Notes: generated by a model not told the origin, from the letters alone. Positions 1-7,602 are shown, counted from the first letter of the stretch. The stretch is DNA of 20,914 bases from Candidatus Nitrosopolaris rasttigaisensis (GCA_933226995.1 CAKOFP010000268.1:1-20914); one strand, 5' to 3'. Program-made: numbers and translations.

Positions 1-390
1 ATAACCTCCATCCATATAGACACCTAATGATCTAGGTTTATCGCATAGATTTTCTTCTCCAATTCTACAAGCAGGACATAATCCCTCTCCTATCCAAGGG
101 TAGACAAGAACTTTATCATTATTGTTAAATCCTTCAGCTTGTTCACCCAAGCTATCTACTATTCCTGCGACCTCATGTCCCGGTGTAAGAGGATAATTTA
201 CACCTCTGTCTGTAGTTTTTAATAGCTGCCCGCCGACCCCTTCATAATAGCCTTCCCATAAATGAATGTCGCTATGGCAAACGCCCGATGATTGAACTTT
301 TACAAGAACTTGAGGACCTCTTGGCTTTGGCGTGTCAAGCTGCTGTATCTCTAGTTTTTCATTCACCTTAACAATTCTTGCCGCTTTCAC
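1..390 (-). CDS. Zinc-dependent alcohol dehydrogenase, N-terminal part (cut by window edge)
   Basis: Medium-chain (MDR) alcohol dehydrogenase, an NAD(P)-linked oxidation of alcohols to aldehydes or ketones. The 130 visible residues are the catalytic GroES-like domain. Catalytic zinc ligands are Cys38 in GVCHSD and His72 in the PGHEVAG motif. The lobe that binds structural zinc reads GEGLCPACRIGEENLC, with Glu102, Cys105, Cys108 and Cys116 at the spacing known for the Sulfolobus solfataricus enzyme, where one of the four ligands is Glu rather than Cys. The start is GTG at 390-388: an AGGAG Shine-Dalgarno sequence lies at 398-402, seven bases upstream, and the nearby ATG at 392-390 hits a stop at once. 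The nucleotide-binding domain lies outside the window. The family call is firm; the substrate is unknown. Confidence 0.93.
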   Translation of the reverse strand, partial: MKAARIVKVNEKLEIQQLDTPKPRGPQVLVKVQSSGVCHSDIHLWEGYYEGVGGQLLKTTDRGVNYPLTPGHEVAGIVDSLGEQAEGFNNNDKVLVYPWIGEGLCPACRIGEENLCDKPRSLGVYMDGGY

Positions 391-397
391 ATATGTT

Positions 398-402
398 CTC
401 CT
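398..402 (-). promoter_or_regulatory. Shine-Dalgarno site of the alcohol dehydrogenase
   Basis: AGGAG on the minus strand, seven bases before the GTG at 390. It decides the start codon and shows that this gene has a leadered mRNA, unlike several other genes in the window. Confidence 0.6.
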
Positions 403-539
403 GTTTTCTCGGGTATCTATCTATTCCTATCGTAATATGACCGATGAAAGGCCCGCAGCCACTGTTGGGGGTCACAAAAAGGATATAATCTGCTTATTGC
501 AAGCAACTTTCAAGCTTATCTGTGAATACAAGTTGGAAA

Positions 540-1062
540 ACAGGTCTCGGTTTTGCAGGAACTCTGAGCGCGGGTTCATATGACAGGGCACTGCTTTAGA
601 TTTGCTGCCAGACGGTGCAGCTCTTGAAATCTTTAATCTTTCTGGACATTCCTCCCTTTAATCAGGATCTTGAGCATGATATGCGTACAAAAGTAATAGT
701 TTAAATCGAAAATAAGGGTAGTAGATGCCATTCTTATTGCAACTCCAGAGTATGATTTGTCAGTACCTGTAGAACTAAACAATGCTATCGATTGGGCGTC
801 AAGACCGTCCGGTGTTGACTCCTTCAATGGCAAACCAGTGGCGATCGTGAGCGCCTCTATTGGAATACTGAGGGGCGCGAGAGCGCAGTATCATCTCAGT
901 CAGTTCTTCGTGTTCCAGAACATGCATCCTGTCAATGCCCCAGAGGTCATAGTGACGTTTGCGAAGGATATGTTTGATGCAAACGGCGCACTAGTTGATA
1001 ACACCAAGGTCTCTTGAGAGAATTGCTTCAGAATCTTGTGGACTGGATTGACAAATTGAGAC
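540..1062 (+). pseudogene. NADPH-dependent FMN reductase (ChrR/ArsH-like flavodoxin fold), decayed
   Basis: Joining three reading frames reconstructs a near-complete NADPH-dependent FMN reductase. Frame segments in order are: 540-596 with the FMN-phosphate loop (GFAGTLSAGSYDRALL); 602-643 (LPDGAALEIFNLS); 645-698 (DIPPFNQDLEHDM...KVI); 700-1008 (KSKIRVVDAILIATPEYDLSVP, then AIDWASRP and FNGKPVAIVSASIG); and 1011-1062 (LLRELLQNLVDWIDKL). The lesions are a stop plus small deletion at 597-601, an extra base at 644, a lost pair of bases at 699 and a frameshift at 1009-1010. The family reduces flavins or quinones and metals using NADPH. With four lesions it cannot make the enzyme. A TTG-started fragment (757-1017) is open but is only the C-terminal half. 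The DNA is visibly richer in G+C than its surroundings. Confidence 0.88.
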
Positions 1063-1151
1063 AAGTCTTATGCATAGAGTATCATCTTATATTTAGGGCA
1101 TTCTAGGAAACACTGATATTTTTATGGAACCATACACTATAGGTGCAATTG

Positions 1152-2102
1152 TTAGATCTTGTCTTCTGTAAACTCATCATGAGGGGAAAAAGGATTGAAG
1201 TCAACCACCCCACTAATATCCAACAAATCTATTTCTTTTGCCATTTCCCTTGCATCTTCTGTCTCGCTATCTTCATTCATACACTTTTGATAAAACTTGC
1301 AATACGGACATTTGGTGTTTCTTATGGCTTCTGCTAGTCTTGGTAAAATCGAAACATTGTTTTCTTGAAGTGCTTTTAGAAATAAGGACTTACGTCTAAT
1401 CATTTCATTTTTCAGTATTTCTCTTGCAATGTCTTCTTTAGGTAAAAAGACTTGCCAGCTTTCGATACCCACATCTCTTCCGTTATATGGCCTGAAGAAA
1501 TAATCTCCTTCTGAATCGCTTTTGGTCCATCTTACTTCCCGACTATTATATCTTATAGAGATAATTCCTTTCTCAATTCCTGTCATAACAAGGTAGTACA
1601 ATAGCTGTCGAAGGTAAGATGTGAATTTCTGATCTGTAATATCAAGACGTTTGCCATTGACTGTATCTTTTAGTTCTACTATTACGCTTTGTCCTTTTGC
1701 TTTTACTTCCGTTGCTTCTCCTCCTCGCTCTCCTTTTTCCTCATTCATAATATCCGGATGTGCAATCAATCCATCCATCTCTAATTCAGCTTGTGCGACA
1801 CCCATATTCGCGAGATTAGTTATGACGAATTCGCTTGCTTCTCCTCTTACAAAATGATGTACTGATTCATCTGAGATAGGGTCGATTTCTGGAAACTTGC
1901 GTGAATAATACTGTTTTCTAATGCAATTAGTAGGTAGGATATCTGAAACATGAATACTTGAATCACCAAGCCTTCGTCTATCCTCATATCTCTTGTTGAG
2001 GTTCTTTTGTAAAAGGTCAGTGAACTCTGGACTTTTCCTTATGGTGATTGTCATTTTCTGAATTCTTTTTCCTGTTGGATATTTCGTTTTGTATGGCTTC
2101 AT
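1152..2102 (-). CDS. Cas4/RecB-like PD-(D/E)XK nuclease with iron-sulfur cluster cysteines
   Basis: A 316-residue nuclease of the Cas4/Dna2/AddB-like group of the PD-(D/E)XK superfamily. All expected motifs are present in order: first cluster cysteine Cys60 (LPTNCIRKQYY), a G-E motif near residues 87-88, metal-binding Asp117 (AHPDI), Glu143 and Lys145 (IVELKD), the QxxxY motif with Gln166 and Tyr170 (YLRQLLYY), and C-terminal Cys265, Cys268 and Cys274 (CPYCKFYQKC). Together these predict a [4Fe-4S]-stabilised DNA exonuclease acting on DNA ends. It is longer than typical Cas4 (about 200 residues) and has an acidic C-terminal tail of about 40 residues. No cas gene or CRISPR array is in view, so a role in repair, replication or a mobile element is as likely as one in adaptation. 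The start may be residue 1 or Met17; either overlaps the upstream gene, suggesting translational coupling. Confidence 0.87.
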   Translation of the reverse strand: MKPYKTKYPTGKRIQKMTITIRKSPEFTDLLQKNLNKRYEDRRRLGDSSIHVSDILPTNCIRKQYYSRKFPEIDPISDESVHHFVRGEASEFVITNLANMGVAQAELEMDGLIAHPDIMNEEKGERGGEATEVKAKGQSVIVELKDTVNGKRLDITDQKFTSYLRQLLYYLVMTGIEKGIISIRYNSREVRWTKSDSEGDYFFRPYNGRDVGIESWQVFLPKEDIAREILKNEMIRRKSLFLKALQENNVSILPRLAEAIRNTKCPYCKFYQKCMNEDSETEDAREMAKEIDLLDISGVVDFNPFSPHDEFTEDKI

Positions 2103-2358
2103 CCATATCTATATTTGAAAAATTCCCCTGTGGTAATCCTAATTCATTTCGTAATTTCTGAATCAGCTCTGCATAATATACCATTCTGTCGTCTTCTCCC
2201 TTATTCTTTGCAATGGTATATCCTAACCATGCCTTCTTTAGACCTTTCCATGTTTGATCAACAGTATATCCGGACCTCAGGATTGCAGATTGAGTACTAT
2301 GATTATGGAATTTACCACCTCTGTTTTTCTTGTTTCTGTACCTGTATCGTCCTTTCAT
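2017..2358 (-). CDS. Small basic protein of unknown function, upstream of and overlapping the Cas4-like nuclease
   Basis: 113 residues, no family recognised. The N-terminus is strongly basic (KGRYRYRNKKNRGGK) with a His/Asn cluster. Residues 37-80 form a helical, aromatic-rich block: WKGLKKAWLGYTIAKNKG then DDRMVYYAELIQKLRNELGLP. The C-terminus is polar and charged. The central block has a recognisable relative in the broken gene at 2513-3000 (WKGFRIAKVEGDTKRMEYYA then GIRKFQRELN), so this is a duplicated family and therefore probably a real protein. It overlaps the nuclease start by 86 bases in another frame, so the two are very likely cotranscribed. A nucleic-acid-binding partner of the nuclease is a reasonable guess but not shown. 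Confidence 0.68.
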   Translation of the reverse strand: MKGRYRYRNKKNRGGKFHNHSTQSAILRSGYTVDQTWKGLKKAWLGYTIAKNKGEDDRMVYYAELIQKLRNELGLPQGNFSNIDMDEAIQNEISNRKKNSENDNHHKEKSRVH

Positions 2359-2512
2359 TTCTGCCCTCTTGTTATTCTATTATATTACTCGTCCCAACTA
2401 AAATATCTTAAGGCTATTTCATCTGTGATATATGAAAAGTACTATCTATGGGTCTTGGTTTTCTGATATTACTTTTCTGAAGCAGTAATCTGAATTCTTT
2501 ATGTGCCATTTT

Positions 2513-3000
2513 CTATTCAGAGGATCCAGGATCTATCCATTCCTGACGTATTCGTGTGAAGTATTCCTCTTGCTCTTTTCTTAGATCTGGTTCACGTTCA
2601 ATTCTAAAAGGATCTTCCGCTAACTCTTGTAACCTATAGTCTGCTAATTCCCTTCCGCGTTTGTGTGCAACTACTATTATCTGGCCAGTAATTTTCTGAA
2701 TCTGCTTCAGGCATCTTTCGACCTAACAGACTAAATTGTGGGAGTTTTGATACTGATATATTCAATTCCCGCTGGAATTTTCTTATTCCTTTTGCATAAT
2801 ATTCCATCCTCTTAGTATCACCTTCCACCTTTGCGATTCTAAATCCTTTCCAACATTTTTGTAGTCCACCCCATTTTCTTTATCGTAGAATCCTGAATCA
2901 AGTAAAATTCCATCCTTTCTTGTGCACTGCTTCTTAATGCTTAGATATTCACGCTGGATAATAGATTCCAAACTATTATGTCTTGATCTGTTCTTCCTAT
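2513..3000 (-). pseudogene. Broken paralogue of the small basic protein at 2017-2358
   Basis: Three minus-strand frames carry consecutive coding-like segments. Upstream is YRKNRSRHNSLESI and following residues down to about 2875, resembling the basic N-terminus of the intact copy. The middle frame, about 2880 to 2725, holds KCWKGFRIAKVEGDTKRMEYY and RKFQRELN, which aligns with residues 37-74 of the intact copy. A third frame, about 2727 to 2513, holds VERCLKQIQKITG, RGRELADYRLQELAEDPF and EQEEYFTRIRQEW before a TAG. Frameshifts fall near 2870 and 2724 and there is no usable start. The third segment has no counterpart in the intact copy, so it may be the true C-terminus of this longer family member or the remains of an adjacent gene. 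Function unknown. Confidence 0.55.
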
Positions 3001-3060
3001 AATTCGTAAATGACTACCATGACTATCATCAGATCTGTTTACGTCGATCTACGATTGTTT

Positions 3061-3606
3061 ACGCTCTTCATCTTTATACGATATAGCAATCACACCTGAT
3101 TCACCTTTATATTCTTCTGCAAAATTTTAAAAAGAATCAAACTTTATGCGGCACTATATAGGCACACTTGGAACAAGAAATTTTTCTTGTATTCAGATCT
3201 CAAAAGTGCGGCCAAAACTGGGTGGGTCATAAAGAAATCAAGAAATGGACCGTTACTCCAGCTGCGATACAACTTAACGATACAAACATCATAGCGAGTC
3301 AAAGAGTGTTATAAGACTAAGTAGGATTTATAACTAATCGTTCCTAGTTTGTTATGTTCCACCTAAACCATGATCATGCCAGCCAATCTATTTTTTCTTG
3401 GTAATTGGGCATGAATTTATGTCCCAAATCCCAGAATCTCTCTTGATGCGCACAGGCAGTATAATAACAAATGAGAATTTTTTACTGGATTAATTCGTCC
3501 CCCTTAAAAACAAGAATCCGCCGCTGTTCCCCGTTGATATTATGTTGATGGTATCAACTATAGAAATATCGCTACATTTGATGAATATTTTCGAAATTTT
3601 ACCATG
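3061..3606. other. Intergenic stretch with short coding-like remnants
   Basis: No complete gene seen. On the minus strand about 24 codons read FAEEYKGESGVIAISYKDE and stop at a TAG near 3048, apparently a remnant. On the plus strand an open stretch ending about 3312 reads CGQNWVGHKEIKKW and PAAIQLNDTNIIA but has no start codon. Neither matches a family I recognise. The rest is AT-rich and featureless. Confidence 0.35.
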
Positions 3607-4008
3607 ACGTACTAAACCACGGACAAACATTATGGGATGAATGGGAGGCAAAAATAGAACAGACAAGGGATCCGTATGCGAAATTCATTGGAGCTGATAA
3701 TAGAGCGGAGATAGCCATTCAACGAGCGAAGGTATGAACATAATTGCACATACGCTCTCAGATAAAGGCAGTGTAATATCAAATGAATTAGAATTTGCGA
3801 ATTCGAATCTGCCATGGCTCAATAAGAATAGAGATAATATTAGATTCATAAAGGCAACCGATGATAATAAGATACTAATAGAAGATATTGCAAAGATGGT
3901 GGACCAGAGTAGTAAAACAAAACTGTGGACACAGAAGTTTTATAGATCCAAAGTATCTCCTATTTTGAAGTAACGAAATGGCTAATATCACCTTCAAAAA
4001 GAAGTTAG
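3607..4008 (+). pseudogene. Class V aminotransferase / cysteine desulfurase-like remnant
   Basis: Remnant of a PLP-dependent class V aminotransferase. The first frame, about 3607 to 3731, reads VLNHGQTLWDEWEAKIEQTR and FIGADNRAEIAI, the usual N-terminal region. After a frameshift at about 3730-3734 the next frame gives NIIAHTLSDKGSVISNELEF, SNLPWLNKNRDNIRFIKA and IEDIAKMVD, the region where family members read 'VSNDLEFASNLPW'. Near 3921-3926 there is a jump in both frame and content: VDTEVL (stop) IQSISYFEVTKWLISP matches the later 'D..K.D....D..KWLLGP' segment just past the PLP lysine zone, so roughly 50-80 codons including the central PLP region appear deleted. The remnant runs out inside the start of the next gene. 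It cannot encode an active enzyme. Confidence 0.8.
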
Positions 4009-4493
4009 AGAATATTGTTGGAAGGTTATGTGAAATTCTTATTCCTATTAAAGATGAGTATTTCATAGGAAAAGGAAAGACCGTAGCTATTTGCACATTG
4101 TCTAGTATGGATCTACTTCAAACTATTGCTAGAACAGAAGGTTTGATGAATAGAATTTTGATTGTTGGAAGATTACTCTCAGAGAACAAGGGGATAGATA
4201 CATTGATCAAATTTACATTAAAAAATCCCGAGTTGCGTTACATAGTTGTATGCGGAAATGATGTAAAAGGACATCAATCAGGACAAGCATTATTATCACT
4301 ATATAGAAACGGCGTAAGCAGAGATGGCAAGATCATTGGAGCTACCGGCCCTCATCCATTTTTGACTCATTTACATGCAGATATTGAATCATTCAGAAAA
4401 CAGATTATGATTTATGATTTAATAAAGTGCGAGGAGCTGGAAAAAGTAAAAGCAACATTATCATCATTCGGTCATTGGCATAAGCAGGGCTAG
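3978..4493 (+). CDS. MtrA-like protein (methyltransferase subunit A corrinoid-domain family)
   Basis: 171 residues matching the MtrA domain, the corrinoid-carrying subunit of tetrahydromethanopterin:coenzyme M methyltransferase in methanogens. Recognisable blocks are EYFIGKGKTVAICTLSS (about 27-43), ILIVGRLLSENKGIDTLI (60-77), NPELRYIVVCGNDVKGHQSG (83-102) and IIGATGPHPFL (119-129). The conserved histidine of GHxSGQA is His99 here; I believe the cobalt-coordinating His of methanogen MtrA lies in this motif. There is no C-terminal membrane anchor, so it should be soluble. No other mtr subunit or coenzyme M gene is nearby, so it is not part of a methanogenic Mtr complex; a corrinoid or methyl-carrier role is inference. 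The ATG at 3978 lies within the tail of the aminotransferase remnant; no earlier in-frame start exists. Confidence 0.85.
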   Translation: MANITFKKKLENIVGRLCEILIPIKDEYFIGKGKTVAICTLSSMDLLQTIARTEGLMNRILIVGRLLSENKGIDTLIKFTLKNPELRYIVVCGNDVKGHQSGQALLSLYRNGVSRDGKIIGATGPHPFLTHLHADIESFRKQIMIYDLIKCEELEKVKATLSSFGHWHKQG

Positions 4494-4599
4494 TAAAGAA
4501 ATTTGTGGTCATTATTCCAAAACACTTGCTTATTGGCTGCCAAGAGTATGACAACATCATATGCTCCAATTTAGATGTTTTGGCGTTGAAATGACAACA

Positions 4600-4606
4600 T
4601 TATATA
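4600..4606 (+). promoter_or_regulatory. Archaeal TATA box of the HNH gene
   Basis: TTATATA centred about 31 bases before the ATG at 4634, the distance expected if transcription starts at or next to the start codon. The mRNA would then be leaderless, consistent with the lack of a Shine-Dalgarno sequence. A second TATA-like run at 4627-4633 touches the ATG and is too close to serve this start. Confidence 0.5.
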
Positions 4607-4633
4607 TTCGCATATCGCTAGCCATCTTTATAT

Positions 4634-5350
4634 ATGTCAGTTGACTTGGGGAGAAATGTCCCTCTACAGATCCAAAGACAGCTTAGAAAAGAATGTTTTT
4701 TTGGGTGTGCTCTATGTGGTTCTCCTTTACTAAAGTATGCTCATATAGTTCCATATAATCGGATTCAAGCATTCCTTCCTGAGAATATGATATCTCTTTG
4801 CCCCCCACATTATGGCAAATGTGATAATGGGGATCTCTCAGAATCATATTTACGTGATGCAAAAAGAGACCCTCATAATAAATTACATCCGCAAGATGCA
4901 TTTTTTTTAGAATCACAAGAGTTGGTCATAAATGTGGGAAAATCCAAGTTTATTAACACTCACCGAGTACTAGTACTAGATGATTTTGACCTTATAACAG
5001 TGAGCAGAGATAATGGGAAGTATTTCCTTCTTGACATCAATTTTTTCGATAAAATAAACAATCTGATTGCAACAGTATTAGAAAATAGTTGGGTATCAGA
5101 AAATAACGTTGGCTGGAACATCAATTATAGCCCTCAAAAATTCTTGGCGATCCAGAACCCTCAAAGAAACACAAGATTTGAAGTCACAATAGAAAATACA
5201 GAACTATTCATTACAGCAATGATGTACTACAACAACCATCCAATAAGAGTTACCAGAAATGAAATATTGCTTGATGAAAATGAAATAGGAATAGAATTAA
5301 AGAATAGTGTGTTGAAAAATTATGATGTTGCTATTTCTGCATACACATAA
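4634..5350 (+). CDS. HNH-fold endonuclease-like protein with C-terminal domain
   Basis: 238 residues. The HNH (beta-beta-alpha-metal) module occupies residues 18-80. Zinc ligands would be Cys25 and Cys28 (GCALCGS) and Cys56 with His59 (LCPPHY). The motif histidine is His37 (YAHIVP) and the central Asn is Asn51 (PENMISL). The usual 'CPxHH' ending is CPPHY here, so the second His, normally a metal or catalytic residue, is Tyr60. The remaining 150 residues are beta-rich (INTHRVLVLDDFDLITV, KFLAIQNPQRNTRFEV) and resemble the companion domain found with this HNH subfamily; its function is not known to me. It stands alone with its own promoter. It could be a restriction or defence nuclease or a regulator derived from one; the His-to-Tyr change leaves catalysis open. 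Confidence 0.8.
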   Translation: MSVDLGRNVPLQIQRQLRKECFFGCALCGSPLLKYAHIVPYNRIQAFLPENMISLCPPHYGKCDNGDLSESYLRDAKRDPHNKLHPQDAFFLESQELVINVGKSKFINTHRVLVLDDFDLITVSRDNGKYFLLDINFFDKINNLIATVLENSWVSENNVGWNINYSPQKFLAIQNPQRNTRFEVTIENTELFITAMMYYNNHPIRVTRNEILLDENEIGIELKNSVLKNYDVAISAYT

Positions 5351-5494
5351 TATTTCTATTTATGGTCAGGCCAGGTATTCTTGTAAGATACCGTACTTGA
5401 CAATTCATAGAGATAGATCATATGATTTAATTTCCGACAGATGAATGATGCCTTCCAAAGGTAATAACGGATCATATCACGAGACCAAATGATT

Positions 5495-5938
5495 TTAATT
5501 ATTCTTTTTCTTCAGATATTGCTCATACCTTGGAGCAAGATAGAACACCCTCTCTGGTTTTATTTTTAGAATTACTCTTTTGATTTGTGGGGAATGTCCA
5601 GGATACTTATCAATATTAAGGTATTTTCTTGCAAGTTTGTCAATGTGCTCATCAGCTCCTTCAGTGGTTTGCTCTATGACACGTCCTTTTATTGTTACCA
5701 TACTGTACGGATTTTCATCATCCGCAATCGAAATAGAAACTCTGGGATCTCTTGAAATATTTTTTTGTTTTATTCTACCCTCTGCCGTGTTTACCAGAAT
5801 TGTATTGTCCTCCACATCAACCCAGGTAGGAGTGACATGAGGTGAACCGTCTTTCATCACTGTTCCCAAAAATGCAAAAGTCCTTTTCTTAAGAATCTTA
5901 GCTACAGGTTCACTAATCACATTGCTAGTCTTATTCAT
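5495..5938 (-). CDS. PPOX-class F420-dependent oxidoreductase-like protein
   Basis: 147 residues, the usual length for the pyridoxamine-phosphate-oxidase-like split-barrel family often annotated as probable F420-dependent enzymes. Diagnostic segments are FAFLGTVMKDGSPHVTPTWV (21-40), EGRIKQKNISRDPRVSISI (53-71, the cofactor phosphate-binding strand), the WGRV-like region TIKGRVIE (82-89) and KYPGHSPQIKRVILKIKPER (111-130). It is expected to be a cytoplasmic homodimer that binds deazaflavin F420, or another flavin, and reduces small organic molecules; the substrate is unknown. It is preceded by its own TATA box and is transcribed alone. Confidence 0.87.
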   Translation of the reverse strand: MNKTSNVISEPVAKILKKRTFAFLGTVMKDGSPHVTPTWVDVEDNTILVNTAEGRIKQKNISRDPRVSISIADDENPYSMVTIKGRVIEQTTEGADEHIDKLARKYLNIDKYPGHSPQIKRVILKIKPERVFYLAPRYEQYLKKKNN

Positions 5939-5970
5939 GATTCGTCACACTAATCTATTAGCAATTAATC

Positions 5971-5979
5971 TATATATAT
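5971..5979 (-). promoter_or_regulatory. TATA box of the PPOX-family gene
   Basis: Minus-strand ATATATATA, centred about 37 bases upstream of the ATG at 5938, which places the transcription start about 10-15 bases before the gene. Read from sequence only. Confidence 0.4.
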
Positions 5980-6123
5980 GTGGTAGATTGTTCCAGATCG
6001 CTTTTATCAAGGCCGTTCTGAAAACTCAGTTTATATGCTCTGCAATCGCGGATTGTGCGTGATAAGATAGCAGTACTAATCCTAAAAGCATTCATATCGA
6101 ATTTGCTGGCCAAATCAATCTTA

Positions 6124-6660
6124 TTAGCCAACAAGAGTTTTCTCTGATAATTCTAGAATTTTTCTTGCTTGCTCAATACCTGTTATAGGTAACTGTTTTG
6201 AATCAAGAAGGCCAATCTGAGCCAGCAATGATGCCTGATCCCAATAGATATGTTCATGTGCTATTTTGTTGGCATCAAATTTCATAACAACCACATGTGG
6301 TAATTCTACATACTTGCCTGTTGCGGGTATTCCAGGAAGCATAAACTTAATTTCTCTATCATGTGTGAAGCTTAGTATGAGCTCATCCACAACTTGATCC
6401 CTACCAACAGTACGAGAAATATGTTTAATCTTTGTGTTAGCAGGCATTTTACCAACTAGTTGCTTTGTGTAAAAATCACGTACGCCATTGTATCCATTTC
6501 CTCCTGTCAATACGGGCACGTGATGTACATATGGTTCTTTGACCATTGTTTTCATTGTTGCTTCCACGTCAGGGTCTTCGAATTCATATTTCACATGTTT
6601 ATCAGATATTGCTCCCAGGTTATGACGTTTGCGCTTCATCTTATTACTGCTATTATTCAT
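6124..6660 (-). CDS. NTF2/SnoaL-like protein (polyketide-cyclase-type fold)
   Basis: 178 residues of the nuclear transport factor 2 / SnoaL-like superfamily, in the subgroup found beside or fused to dienelactone-hydrolase-like proteins. Recognisable segments are residues 48-67, with GGNGYNGVRDFYTKQ (53-67); HISRTVGRDQVVDELI (80-95); FMLPGIPATGKYVELP (106-121); and AHEHIYWDQASLLAQIGLLD (134-153), where the HIYWDQAS block is typical. About 20 polar residues precede the domain. The fold is a cone-shaped pocket used for small-molecule binding or isomerisation; no substrate can be named. A likely TATA box (TTTATAATAC) lies at 6701-6710 on the minus strand. No Shine-Dalgarno site is visible. Confidence 0.82.
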   Translation of the reverse strand: MNNSSNKMKRKRHNLGAISDKHVKYEFEDPDVEATMKTMVKEPYVHHVPVLTGGNGYNGVRDFYTKQLVGKMPANTKIKHISRTVGRDQVVDELILSFTHDREIKFMLPGIPATGKYVELPHVVVMKFDANKIAHEHIYWDQASLLAQIGLLDSKQLPITGIEQARKILELSEKTLVG

Positions 6661-6967
6661 TCAATTCACATCTTTTATTATCAATAACAAGAAAGTCGAT
6701 GTATTATAAACAGATTGGTTCCAAAGAAAATAAGTAAAAACCACTTTTAAAATCTAAAATCATGCCCAAATTTCAGACACGATTTCTATCTCTCCCAAAG
6801 GTATATTGTTAGTAAGCAATTGCAAAATCGAATACACACCTCCTTAATGCATATGCACTGAAAGGGAAAAAATCTGCATTTGAATTAAGCAGATTTTAGT
6901 TAAGTAAAGCAAAACATTATGATGAAGCTGTATCTTCAATAAAGTTTTATCGATAGATCGGCGCGAG
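6661..6967. other. Intergenic region, nothing further recognised
   Basis: AT-rich spacer upstream of the NTF2-like gene. Apart from its TATA-like element near 6701-6710 I see no gene, repeat or stable hairpin. Confidence 0.4.
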
Positions 6968-7093
6968 TCACAATACACTAACACTTTCTGATTTCATCCA
7001 AATAACATCTAGTGCTTCTGCTGGTTTCATTTTGGCATTGGCCCCGTGGTTTACGAAGCGTGTTCTACTGCAGCTGAGGCTAAAAAGAATCAT
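6968..7093 (-). CDS. Possible 41-residue peptide overlapping the 3' end of the unknown gene at 7080
   Basis: ATG at 7093 opens 41 codons ending in a TGA at 6968-6970, with NAKMKPAEALDVIWMKSES near the C-terminus. It overlaps the last bases of the upstream gene, as coupled genes do. No family is recognised, and it could be chance or the tail of a lost gene. Confidence 0.22.
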   Translation of the reverse strand: MILFSLSCSRTRFVNHGANAKMKPAEALDVIWMKSESVSVL

Positions 7094-7529
7094 AGCCGTC
7101 GTGCAAAAAACTACCGTCAGAGTTTTGCTGCTGATCCTTGACCTCTTTCACCATACGCAGACTTCTGAATAGTGAACGCATCCTCTCAGGATTTTCATTA
7201 GCATGTTCCTTCATCGCGCTTAAAGTCTGCTGTGTATACTGTGTTGCTTTCTGTGGATCCTGTATGCCAGTATCTCGTTGAATTCGTTGAACCAGTGGAT
7301 GACCAGGACTTAATTGGCCTATATTTGATAAAGCTAATTTTATATCATCAGCTGCATCAGCTACAGTAGCTGAAGTGTCTCCTGTTGCTACACTATTATT
7401 AACACTACCCTTGCCCTCTGATTCTGCACTATCCAATAGATGCTTGATTATTGAGTTAATTATCGTACTCCTACTAGATTGTGGTATTCCACTTTGCGAT
7501 AATTTGCTTGCCAGATCATCTGCGCTCAT
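7080..7529 (-). CDS. Conserved-looking soluble protein of unknown function
   Basis: 149 residues, no family recognised. The N-terminal 35 residues look helical (MSADDLASKLSQSGIP, then STIINSIIKHLLDSAES). A Ser/Thr/Ala-rich low-complexity linker spans about 40-62, followed by a helical region with SPGHPLVQRIQRDTGIQDP (74-92), then a basic stretch MRSLFRSLRMVKEVKDQQQ and a polar tail. There is no signal peptide or membrane segment and no cysteine. The ATG at 7529 is preceded by a short AAGGT purine run and a TATA-like CTATATAAG at 7566-7574, so it has its own promoter. Regular codon use across 149 codons supports a real gene. Confidence 0.6.
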   Translation of the reverse strand: MSADDLASKLSQSGIPQSSRSTIINSIIKHLLDSAESEGKGSVNNSVATGDTSATVADAADDIKLALSNIGQLSPGHPLVQRIQRDTGIQDPQKATQYTQQTLSAMKEHANENPERMRSLFRSLRMVKEVKDQQQNSDGSFLHDGYDSF

Positions 7530-7602
7530 AATACCTTCGACCTAATTGAATAGTGGGCAACTCATCTTATATAGTTATAAGCGTTTTGAGAATAGTGATT
7601 AA

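Noticed and set aside
332..583. Open frame on the plus strand across the alcohol dehydrogenase start
   Set aside because: It is antisense to a strongly supported dehydrogenase N-terminus, and its 3' part overlaps the FMN reductase remnant in another frame; no protein character.
1152..2102. CRISPR-associated Cas4
   Set aside because: The motifs fit the Cas4-like superfamily, but no cas1, cas2, effector gene or repeat-spacer array is in the window; the broader nuclease name is safer.
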